Origin: Przewalskia tangutica
Lineage: Eukaryota > Streptophyta > Magnoliopsida > Solanales > Solanaceae
Length of the DNA: 64,000 bases
Assembly: GCA_029844215.1 (NCBI GenBank)
Contig: CM056720.1
Span: 29,815,711-29,879,710 of the forward strand
Direction: 5' to 3'
Position 1 is the first letter of the stretch, and each line of letters begins with the position of its first letter. The translations under genes and the position numbers were made by a program. Shown here piece by piece: positions 24,901-33,696 of the stretch. The notes under the pieces were generated by a model. The model saw only the letters and a program-made list of their open reading frames with translations. It was not told the DNA's origin and made no database searches.

Positions 24901-25210
24901 CGTAGCAGAAGCTAGCCAATCCATCCCCATAATCACGCCGGTCAATCATCTCCAACTCTATCAAGTCGGCTGGTCCGACGATCAAATGGTCACAGGACAA
25001 GCTCTATATACCCGCCGAGCTACCACCGAATCACCCACTGGCGTAGCTACCTCGAAAGGGTCTATGGACTCAGGCTCTATCCCTATCCTACTAGCAACAA
25101 GGGGAGATATATAGGACAAAGTAGAACCCGGATCTATCAAAGCATACACATCAATCCCAGAAACTAATAAGGTACCTGTGACGACATCAGGTGAGGCCTC
25201 CTGATCCTGT
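21925..25210 (-). pseudogene. pol: pol of R: protease to chromodomain, multiply frameshifted
   Basis: Same domain order as Q pol. Protease: VYALIDPGSTLSYISPL with the DPG active site near 25128-25142, in a frame that also covers part of the knuckle linker (25530-24982). Reverse transcriptase: about 24507-23900, with VFIDDILVYS at 24179-24190. RNase H: about 23894-23560, with TDHKS near 23590. Integrase: about 23390-22560, with NMDFITGLPRTRR near 22940 and the C-terminal part in yet another frame. GPY/F and chromodomain: 22320-21950, with VKVLWRS and TWEAEEDM. No domain is open in one frame throughout. The breaks cluster where bases are lost from CAG, CTG and G/C runs relative to Q, so part of the damage is probably technical. 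The protease box is better kept here than in Q. Confidence 0.85.
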
Positions 25211-25339
25211 CGGCTGGACAAAGCATAAATGCGGTTCTGAGGACCGCTAGAACTGGGACCCGAGCCACGACTCGCCACGACTGCCGACCCATATGTACCA
25301 CGCCTCCGGCGAGTAATCGTAGGAGATGATGAGCGGCAA

Positions 25340-26453
25340 TGAACTCGGTGAGCCCTACCACCGGCCACGCTGGCCGGACAAGCCTCGCAGTGACCTGCCG
25401 CCACAATCGTAACAAGCTCCAAAAGTAGTACCACACTTCCGTAATGGGATCTACCGCATCGCCACACCTGGGGTGGTCCCGACGCCGCACTCGCTACTCG
25501 ACGCTCAAGCCACGGCCTGGTACGCCTCAAAACTCGCCAGGCCGAGGACGGTGCAGAGTGCTCGAGCTGGCCGTGGTGCGAATCTAGATCGCCGAGGCCG
25601 CCACCATGATAACCACCGGAAGACCTCCCGCCCCGGCCTTAACTTCTGGCTGTCGCCCACTCGTCGACCTCTGCGCCTCGCATCCAAGAGCGTGAGCTCG
25701 CGTGCGGTAATGTCCATACCGGTGAAGAGAAACACCCGCACACGACTCGCCATATAGTCGTTCAGCCCTGACATAGCGGTGCACCCTATCCTCCATATCG
25801 CTACCAATGCTTTGGGACATATCGAGCCAATGAATCAAACTCGACATTGTACTCCCGACAAGGCGTCCTTCTGCCTCGATGGTAAAAATCTATCACCCGC
25901 GCCTCCTCATCTGTGAGGTAAGAAGTGAGTGAGGAAAGCCTCGAGAACTCATCCCAAGTAGCTGGGACGCGTGCTCTCCCGGATAACTCCCGTGAATCAA
26001 ACCAATCGATCGCGTATCACGCAGCCGACGCGAACCAAAGGTCACAGACTGCCTCCGAGGCCTTGATCACCCTCATGATTCTCTCAGAGGCGACGGATGA
26101 ACTCCTGCGGATCATCCTCCCGCCTCGACCAGAAACTCGCGGGCTACAACTCAAGAAATCTCGTAGTCTCAAACTATACGCCTCGGGCACCACGGTGCGA
26201 CCGAGCCGAGCCGAACTGAACCGCCGTGATCCAATCTCTCTCGTACGGGCCACAACTTTAGCCAATAGTGGGCGTCTCCTTGTACCTAACTCTCCGCCCA
26301 GCCGTGGGACGGAGGTGTGGGTGCTGTGGTCTCTTTGGCCGGGCGGCGTCATAGAACTCGCCGTCTCGTATAGACGGGCCTGAGCCCTCGTGACTCGGGT
26401 GTCGCTAGCAACTCCTCGCTTTGCCTTCTCGGCCGGGTTGCCTTACGTGAGGC
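25340..26453 (-). pseudogene. gag: gag of R
   Basis: Nucleocapsid precursor beginning at the ATG near 26453 (MPHVRQPGREGKA), about 200 bp downstream of the 5' LTR in element sense. The core is shifted across frames: the RVIKASE segment lies near 26090, the WFDSRE-like segment near 26005, then SMEDRVHRYV near 25795. Zinc-knuckle cysteines lie between about 25470 and 25360, reading through to the protease. Frames are broken at several CAG/CTG sites; identity rests on alignment with Q, S and V. Confidence 0.75.
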
Positions 26454-26639
26454 ATAATCACATAGAAAGGAATACGTTAGAGGTCCAACCTATAACACGA
26501 CTCTAAAGCACGATCTCGGAATGAGAAGAATGGAAACCAATCCTAAATATCCTATAGCCTCTCGATTATTGGTGTGGTGCACAACACACCGATAATCAAG
26601 ACTTACTAGATACGGTCAGACACTTTCCGAGGATTAATC

Positions 26640-26650
26640 GCTCGATACCA
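26640..26650 (-). promoter_or_regulatory. Primer-binding site of R
   Basis: Minus-strand TGGTATCGAGC, four bases from the LTR end; initiator tRNA-Met type with the same CAG-to-CG alteration as Q. Confidence 0.82.
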
Positions 26651-26654
26651 CTTT

Positions 26655-29128
26655 TGTCACGACCCATTCCGGCCCGTGGATCGTGCCTTACCGGCACCCA
26701 AGTAGTCATACATCGAGTAATCGGAAATATAAAACAAGACATGAAACGCTTTATAAAATAAGACACGCTTTATGTGAATAAACGTCGCTTTCGGCATATA
26801 TATATAAACCAGTTTAGCGCTACATCCGACATCGCATAACATGACTCTGCACTCTAAGGAAATATACAACTATGGCGGACAGGGCCGCCATACCCCGATC
26901 GCATAAACTATCTACAATAGGAGATCATACCAAAAGTAGAGCCTCCTAGAAGATGGAGCTCTTGACACCAATGCAAAGAGATCCTAAGGATGCGGATCTA
27001 GCACCTGCTTGCCCTTACCTGCGGCATGAACGCAGCCCCCCGAAGGAGGTCAGTACAACAGGTACTAAGTATGCGAAACTGTAAAGTACTTAAATGAAAA
27101 CATATCATTTTTAAAACCAGTTTACAAATATGTGTGAAACAACCAAGGAAACCGCACGTAGTGCCACATCACAAACAAGAGCAACAATAGGTAATCAGAA
27201 TAGGTCTTGTCTAGGCCGTGAATGATCGAAACAGGCCACTCGCCACATCATCATTCCCGCAAGCCTAATCTCGACTCCGAGTCCGCATAGGCCACTCACA
27301 TGGGCCCGCATGAGGTATAACCCCGCATCGAGGGTAGCTACTCCTCGGCATCGTCCTGGACTCGTTGTCCGCATGGCCACATAGACCGCATGAGGCATAA
27401 CCCCGCATACTAACCTGGAACTCTCGTAGCTCCGCATAGGCCCCCTGGACCCGCATGAGGTATTCTCGAATCATGGTCCTGCATCACCGAGTCTACCCCC
27501 AGTCGGAGGCGACTTAACCTCCTATCATCTCAAGAGGTGAGTGATAGTACACTAACATAACAGCTTATCTTTAAACAACATAAGCACAACAAGGATACTT
27601 TCTTATACAAACGTTACAAGATACTAACACACATAGCATCATATCATGTCTACTTATCAAACCATCTTATTATTCTTTTCACAATTCAACATAAGTCTGT
27701 TATAAACACATAGGCAAACTTGTTTCTTTTATCAATCTTAAGTGGTTATACTTAACTTCCCATAAAGCTAGTATAACTCTTAAGCTTCGCTTTAAAACCA
27801 GTTAGTTCTCTTCATTAAAAATGATTCAGATTCTTATGAAATGCTTTCGCATCTTTATTATTCAGCTTAAGCCAGAGGCATTGTCGTAAGTGTTATTCGA
27901 GCTTAAGCCGAGGCATTGCCGTAAGTATTATTCGAGCTTAAGTCAAAGACATTGCCGTAGTTATTATTCGATTAACACACGTACGCCTACCGTACTATAT
28001 ATATTGTAAAATATCATGCTTTAGGAAGAATCACATACCTTCTCAAAAAAACCACCGCCAAGTCAATATGTCGCGCAGAGTCACCTATAATAGTCACAAA
28101 CATCTATCAAAGACTACTCAAGGTCATTCTAAGCAGAGGGTTCACAATTCTATGGAAAGTTGGCGACTTCCCTACCCTGAGCTATATAAGTTCATCGTGA
28201 AAACAAATTCCTATGTAAGTACTGTTTGATTATTCTTCTTTAAACCCTTCTACTGTGGTAATTCAATTCTATTATGTGATATTCTTCTAAGTATTTAATA
28301 CTTATTCTAATACTACAACATGAAGTATTCTCTAATTCAAAAGAGGTTAGGATTAGTTACCTCAAGAAGCCCAATAATATCCTAGAAAAGTCGCTACCGA
28401 GCAAGGTTTTGCTCCTAAGTTGTATGCTCCAAGGAAACCTTAGAAGTTCTTCACAACTTCTACTAAGTACTAAGGTATTTGGGCTAGGTATTTTGGGCAT
28501 TATAACAATACTAGAAGACAACTTTTCTACCAAGGAGGGGTAGATTTTTGGCTAGGCTAGGGGCCTCGGCCAAACTACTAGGCTAGAGGGGGGTATTCGC
28601 CAAGGGCCTTCACAAGTGGGAGGGGAGGTTGGACGAAAAGGCTACAAAGGAGAGGAGAGGATTTTCAAGACTTGAAGATTTGTGGATGAAGAACTCTTCA
28701 ACTCTAAGGGGGTATTTATAGGTCAAGAAGTGGCCAACCAATGGCCAAGATTAAGACAAGTGCAAGGCAAGTGTAGGGTGAGGATTAACTATACACAAAT
28801 ATCCTACCAACTCCTTGACTTGTGCACAAGGCACAAAAAACGTGCCAATGGTCTCCAATTTCGTCCAATGGACGATTCAAGTCCACCAATTGGAGGGTGC
28901 CAAGTGTCGCCCTCCCGTTGGTCCAAAATGTTTCGTCTCTCGGAAAAATCCGCAAAAATTAGAAATGGCATAGCCGGAATTTACCCTACGAAAGCTGTGG
29001 AAACGTTTCGTCGGAAAACTATTCGTTTTGTGAGTTGTGCCCAAAAAAAACGTTTTTCCTAAACTTTAAGGCTAGACTTTTTGTACGTATTCCCTTACGT
29101 ACATACTCTGGAAATACGGGGTATAACA
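26655..29128 (-). mobile_element. Right (5') LTR of R
   Basis: TGTCACGACCCATTCC to GGGGTATAACA, 2474 bp. It carries the GCATGAGG repeat (27280-27475), the GCTTAAG array (27864-27970) and a TATA box at 28713-28720. The sequence around 28850-29128 keeps homopolymers that are shortened in the left LTR. Confidence 0.9.
28713..28720 (-). promoter_or_regulatory. TATA box of R right LTR
   Basis: TATAAATA on the minus strand, CCTATAAATACCCCC context. As the 5' LTR copy it would drive the genomic transcript of R. Confidence 0.7.
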
Positions 29129-29133
29129 ACTTG
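29129..29133. repeat. Target-site duplication of R, right copy (ACTTG)
   Basis: Second copy of the 5-bp duplication, directly after TATAACA. Confidence 0.93.
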
Positions 29134-29771
29134 AGACCCTTAGAACAATACCAACAACTTTCCTTCAAACTTCCAATTCAAAACCTAGAAAGCAACTAGG
29201 TTTTCACTTCGCGACTAATACGAAAACTATCTTTTTCCGAGATTTTTCTATTGAGATATGCTTACAATACACTCATGAACCTTGGTTTAAAGTTTGGAGC
29301 TTAATGGACAAGAAACAAAAAATTTCCTTTCTTAGAGAGAGTGAACCCGAGAGAATGCTTTGTGTTCTTCAAATTTTTGTGAAAATTTTCTAAGTGTTGG
29401 ACTATGTCTTGCTACTAGTAGTATTAAATAGTACAATGGAGGGTCAAGATTCATACAAATGTGAGGCTTGGATGTAGCTCTTATTAAATATCAAGTGTTG
29501 TGGTCCCCTTGACCAAGTCAATTCTCTCAAGCTTTCAAGTTGCAAGACTTGTCTTGCTAACAAAGGTCCAATGACCCTCTTGCCCTTGCAAAATTCGTCC
29601 AAGGCATCATTAACGGGGGTGACACGTGTCGCCCTCCCATTCGTCATAATAATACGTTTTCCGAAAATTTCATAATTCCGATAAATTTTTACAAGTCTCA
29701 AATCTTAACACTTGTGAGTTCTTACGTACGTTCTTAAAACATGTCCTGAAAAACAAATACGGGGTGTAACA
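29134..29771 (-). mobile_element. Right (5') LTR of Q, second part
   Basis: Continues the Q LTR from AGACCCTTAG to GGGGTGTAACA, matching 11374-12011 almost base for base. Holds the promoter-proximal region and a G-box GACACGTGTC at 29624-29633. Confidence 0.92.
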
Positions 29772-29776
29772 GAAAT
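29772..29776. repeat. Target-site duplication of Q, right copy (GAAAT)
   Basis: Second copy of GAAAT after the Q terminus; the host LTR H continues directly. Confidence 0.9.
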
Positions 29777-30471
29777 CTTGTCTAACTCTTGGTTCACAAT
29801 CTTCCTAACACCTTAAGGAAGAACACTTAAAAGTTTAAGAATTGTTGGACAACTTTAGGTCAAAGTTCTTAGCCAAAACCGAGAGCTTCAAGACAAGGGA
29901 GAAAATATGTTCAAGTCTTGAAATAATTCTATGTGTGGAAGATTTCATCAACTAAGGGTGCATATATAGGACAACCAAGGGCTAGGATTAAAACAAATGG
30001 GTGGTAGAGATTGGGGACAAGTGTGTGTGGGTCCCACAAGCCACTTGTCCACACACAAAAATATCTTGCAAGACAAGGCCACTTGTCTTGCCACTTGTCA
30101 TGAGGATTTCGGCCAAGAGCCACCTAGGGGGGTGACACGTGTCGCCCTCCTACTCGTCCAAAATATTTCATCTTCCGAAAATATCCATAATGGCCAAAAT
30201 CTCGAAAATAAAGTGGGCCCCACAAAACCGTACATTTCTCCCGTGGGCCCCACGTGACCAATTCCGGAAATAAAATTCTATAATTCTCTTAAAATCCAAG
30301 AAGTCCAAATACCAAATCTGGGAATCCAATTCCCATTAACGAACTTTTTTCCTTCACAAAATCCGGAAAATTTTCCGTCAGAAAATCAAATATTTCTTCC
30401 TTGCCAATCTTAATGTCGTATTCTCGTACGTACGTCCTCACATACATACCCTGGAACTACGGGGTGTAACA
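29777..30471 (-). mobile_element. LTR H, second half
   Basis: Resumes H after Q and ends at CGGGGTGTAACA (30471). It has a TATA-like CCTATATATG on the minus strand (29961-29970), G-boxes at 30134-30143 and 30251-30256, and the ACGTACGTACG run near 30427. H as a whole lacks its TGTCACG end. Confidence 0.82.
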
Positions 30472-30682
30472 ATGAGCCTCCTATTTTTATGCAGTAAAGT
30501 ATACTTTTGTTTACTCTCATTGTTAGTAAGGCACAGTGTAATGTAATTTGATTATCATCCATGTCTCCAGCTTTATTTAGACTTATGATATAATTACAGT
30601 ATTTTCCAGTTTTATATACTTGGTACATATTGTAATCGACCCCATTTTCTGGGTCGCGTTCATGCCGCAGTAGGGTAAAGGT
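30472..30682 (+). mobile_element. LTR scrap X1, plus orientation
   Basis: Matches plus LTRs at 3445-3655 and 39179-39375 (GAGCCTCCTATTTTTATG, TTAGTAAGGCACAGTG and CATGCCGCAG landmarks). It is the right flank of H. It stops near 30682, where a minus LTR end begins without terminus or duplication. Confidence 0.7.
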
Positions 30683-30834
30683 GTAGTGACACGTGTCGCC
30701 CTCCCGTTCGTCGCAATATTTTATTTTCCGACAATTCCATAATTCCGATAAATTTTTACTAGTCTCAAATCTTAACATTTTTGAGTTCTTATGTACGATC
30801 TTATAAACGTATCCTGGAATTTCGGGGTGTAACA
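30683..30834 (-). mobile_element. Left (3') LTR remnant of element S
   Basis: Only the last 150 bp of a minus LTR, from TGACACGTGTCGCCC to GGGGTGTAACA at 30834; the rest is missing at the abrupt junction with X1. The polypurine tract that follows shows this is the 3' LTR of S. Confidence 0.75.
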
Positions 30835-31195
30835 TTCTTCCCCCTTTAGAAACATCCGTCCGCGAATGTTCCTTCGGAGTCAATCTAATATTCCTCAGTA
30901 TAGTCTCACAAAACTACACTTAATGAAACTTAATTATGTCACCTAAGGCCCTAATACATCACACATACATATCCATCCATCATAAGCCAAACTAGAAAAC
31001 AATTCCAACGTGTGCACCATTACTATTTACTCTCATTCATGGCCTAAAAGGATTATCTTTTCGTACCTCCAAGTTACTCTAGCATACATACATAGTCTCA
31101 ATATCATCCGTTCATGACACTTAAACTTACAACAACCTTATCATGCATACAAGTCTATAAAAGGGGTCAAAGATATACCTGACATCATATAGGCG
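30835..31195 (-). other. Non-coding tail of S in place of pol
   Basis: Starts with the polypurine tract (AAAGGGGGAAGAA, minus) and the AACATTCGC/GGATGTT hairpin (30850-30870). About 330 bp of A/T-rich sequence follows with no open frame and no similarity I can see to pol. In Q this place holds 3 kb of pol, so S is a pol-less derivative. Confidence 0.65.
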
Positions 31196-31199
31196 GTTC

Positions 31200-32487
31200 A
31201 AAGGACCGCTAAAACTGGGAACTTCCACCACGACCACTGTCACGGCCTGCCGGTGCTTGAACATCCTGCCTAGCTATTGAAGGCGAAGAACCCGCAACTG
31301 ATCCAGTAGACTGTGCTATCCCACCAGTGCCACCTCTGGTGGACGATCTCACCAAATGGCCTGCCGCCGCAGCATAACAAGCTATCGAAGTAGTACGACA
31401 CTCCCCAAAATGGAATCTACCACAGCGACCACACCGGGGAAAAGGTAGTTTCCACAGCTACTACCTCGACATCTGTGAACTCGCACCGAGCCCCGACCGC
31501 CCCGAATATCTCGCGATCAAACCTCCAGCCAGAATACCGGGAAGGAGCACTCTGTGTCGGCTGAAATATAGACCTAGCCTGCTGTTGAGGTTGTCCGCCT
31601 CGAAAGTTACCTCGAACCTCGCCCCGCCTCTTGGGCCGGCCTCGGCCGCTGATCCTCTCTCTCGCCTCAATCCTCGTGCATATGCTCGCATCTCGCAATA
31701 TCCATACCGCCGGGCGGCCACTCCGTGCATGCAAGAATCATATAATAGTTTAGCCCCATCACATAGCGGTGAACTCTATCCGCCATATCAGCCACAATAG
31801 TGTGTGCATACCTGGCCAACGAGTCAAACTCCAGGTTGTACTCTCTGATAGTCCTCCCATTCTATCTCAATGACAAAAACCTATCAACACGGGCTCTCCT
31901 CATCTCAGGAGGCAAAAAGTGATCAAGAAAGGCCTCTGTGAACTCTTCCCAAACTGCTGGAAGAGCACCCGCACCCCTTGACAGCTCCCAAGACTCAAAC
32001 CAGTTCAACGCAATATCGTGTACCCGGTAAGAAGCTAACACAACTGACTCTGTCTCCGAGGCCCTAAGCATCTGCATAGTCTGATGTAGCTGCCGAACGA
32101 ACTCCTGAGGATCATCTTCAGATCTCGAACCATAGAACTCGGGTGGACTACAACCCAAAAAATCTCGAATCCTCAATCTATCGGCTCTAGGGTTAGCTAC
32201 CTGCTCCTGTCGGCGCTGCCCTACCACTATGCTAGTCAATAACCTGATGTGCTCTCCATAATCTCTAAACTCCGCCCCTGGCTGCGGAACTAGAGGCTCG
32301 GTATTGGAACCTCTGGAGCTGTGGTTGTTCTCGGATCCTCTAACACTGTCGGCGTAACTGAACTCGCCGTCTGAGCCACAACCTCAGGCATAATCTGGCC
32401 CTGAGTACTGGTAACCCTCTGTGGACCACTAGCAGCTTCTGCTGCTGCCTTGTCCTTCTAGGCCCTGGTCGCCTTCCGTGGATGCAT
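31200..32487 (-). pseudogene. gag: gag of S, with in-frame stops
   Basis: The clearest gag in the window. Start ATG at 32487 (MHPRKATRA). Codon 10 is TAG where related copies have a Gln codon, and another TAG lies near 32290. After a frame change the core is open at 32239-31862: RADRLRIRDFLGCSPPEFYG, LNWFESWELSRG, AVWEEFTEAFLDHFLPPEM and RRARVDRFLSL. The knuckle region is at about 31430-31340 and reads toward CCHC in broken frames. The sequence then ends near 31200, where protease would start. CAG codons turned into TAG fit deamination of methylated CHG cytosines. Identity is firm; S could only move with proteins from elsewhere. Confidence 0.85.
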
Positions 32488-32678
32488 AACTGATACATAA
32501 GAATAGGTCAGAGAGGATTCAACCTACTATGACAGCTCTACTGCACGATCTCAGAGAGAGAAGAATGGAAAGCAATCCTAAATGTCCTGCAGCCTCCTGA
32601 TTATAGATGTGGTGCACAACACACCGATAATCAAGACTCTACTAGACACGGTCTGTAGACACTTTCCGAGGACTAACT

Positions 32679-32690
32679 GCTCTGATACCA
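32679..32690 (-). promoter_or_regulatory. Primer-binding site of S, intact 12-base match
   Basis: Minus-strand TGGTATCAGAGC, exactly complementary to the 3' end of plant initiator tRNA-Met (GCTCTGATACCA), four bases from the LTR. It is the only fully intact site in the window and the reference for the altered ones. Confidence 0.92.
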
Positions 32691-33394
32691 CTTTTGTCAC
32701 GATCCGACCCCGGGCCCGCGACTGGTGCCCTACCTGGGAACCCTTACAGGTATACATCAGAGAATAGTAGCGGAACATAATACATACACTTAACAAGAAA
32801 ATAAATAATAGGTTAGCCGATAAGGCTACCTTCCTGGATACATATAAATATGTAAAACCAAAAGCAGTTACCTCTTTTTTTTTTTGTTTACAAAGCGACC
32901 CACAAGATATGACTACAGACCTCTAAGAATTTCTGACATAACAACTGTGATGGGACAGGGCCCCGCCATACCCCTGAATGTACATAAATCTACAATCTCA
33001 GGGAACCGTACCAAAAGACAAAGCCTCCGGAGAAATGAAGCTTTCCAAGAACTGAACGGTGATCCTAGGAGTGTGGATCAGCAAGCTACGTACCTCAACC
33101 TGCGGCATGAACGCAGTCCCCCCGAAGGAGGTCAGTACGAAATATGTACCAAGTATGTGAAACTGAAAATACTGTAATTAAATTATAACAGTCTATATAA
33201 AGATGGAGACATGTATGATAACCAAAATAACAGTACATTGTGCCTTGCCAAAGTGAAAGTAATGAAAGTCAGTTTTTACCTTTTAAAGACTATTTCAACA
33301 CATGAACAATAGTCACACGGGGCTACGGACACAAGCCCTCGAATATCATCACATAGTCCAGTACGGGTTTCAAGCCCACAAATATCAAAGCGTG

Positions 33395-33614
33395 CCCGTG
33401 GAATCCCCCATCACTGCCGACAACTGTAAGTGTAACATATAACCATGTGACGCGCCCGTGGCATCCTACCTCTCTGTCGGCGTACACATATACAATACAT
33501 ATATATATCTCCTGCCCGTTGAATCCCCCATCACTGCCGACAGCCATAAGTGTTAAATATGACCATGTGACGCGCCCGTGGCATCCTACCTCAGTGTCGA
33601 CGTACACACATACA

Positions 33615-33649
<35 letters not shown>

Positions 33650-33665
33650 ATGGCCGTGGAATCCC
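33395..33665 (-). repeat. Minisatellite and (TA)n in S right LTR
   Basis: Two and a half units of about 125 bp (CGCCCGTGGCATCCTACCTC, CCCCCATCACTGCCGACA and ATATAACCATGTGACG motifs), with a TA dinucleotide run at about 33617-33646. It occupies the same LTR zone as other repeat modules. ATG-rich open frames of 104 and 153 codons across it are repeat by-products. Confidence 0.8.
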
Positions 33666-33691
33666 TCATCTCGGGTACATGACTTCATGGA

Positions 33692-33696
33692 GAGCT
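33692..33696. repeat. Presumed left target duplication of T (GAGCT)
   Basis: Five bases before the TGTCACGACC terminus of T. The right copy would lie outside the window, so this is by position only. Confidence 0.4.

Larger units (their letters stand above)
19315..29128 (-). mobile_element. Element R: full-length chromovirus nested in Q
   Basis: A 9814-bp minus-strand element: left LTR 19315-21781 (2467 bp), internal region 21782-26654 with pol and gag, right LTR 26655-29128 (2474 bp). It belongs to another LTR subfamily than Q (TATAACA rather than TGTAACA end, GACCCATTCC start) but has the same internal organisation. It must be younger than Q because it splits Q's LTR. Confidence 0.93.
9061..29771 (-). 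mobile_element. Element Q: full-length chromovirus, split by element R
   Basis: Complete minus-strand Ty3/gypsy element: left LTR 9061-12011, internal region 12012-17015, right LTR 17016-19314 plus 29134-29771. Removing R and one 5-bp duplication gives about 10.9 kb. The two LTRs are 2951 and 2937 bp and almost identical over 10081-11370 versus 18022-19310. Integrase and chromodomain sequence place it with chromoviruses, most like Tekay/Del. It is the likeliest source of trans-acting proteins for the gag-only copies nearby, although its reading frames are broken as read. Confidence 0.92.
32695..33696 (-). mobile_element. Right (5') LTR of S, interrupted by T
   Basis: TGTCACGATCCGACC start with the usual landmarks (GGGACAGGGCCCCGCC at 32951, CTGCGGCATGAACGCAG at about 33101). 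It is cut at GGAGAGCT (33696) by element T; the remainder is not seen in the window. Confidence 0.85.

Noticed and set aside
32679..32690. tRNA gene near GCTCTGATACCA
   Set aside because: Only the 12-base complement to the tRNA 3' end is present; no cloverleaf. It is the primer-binding site.
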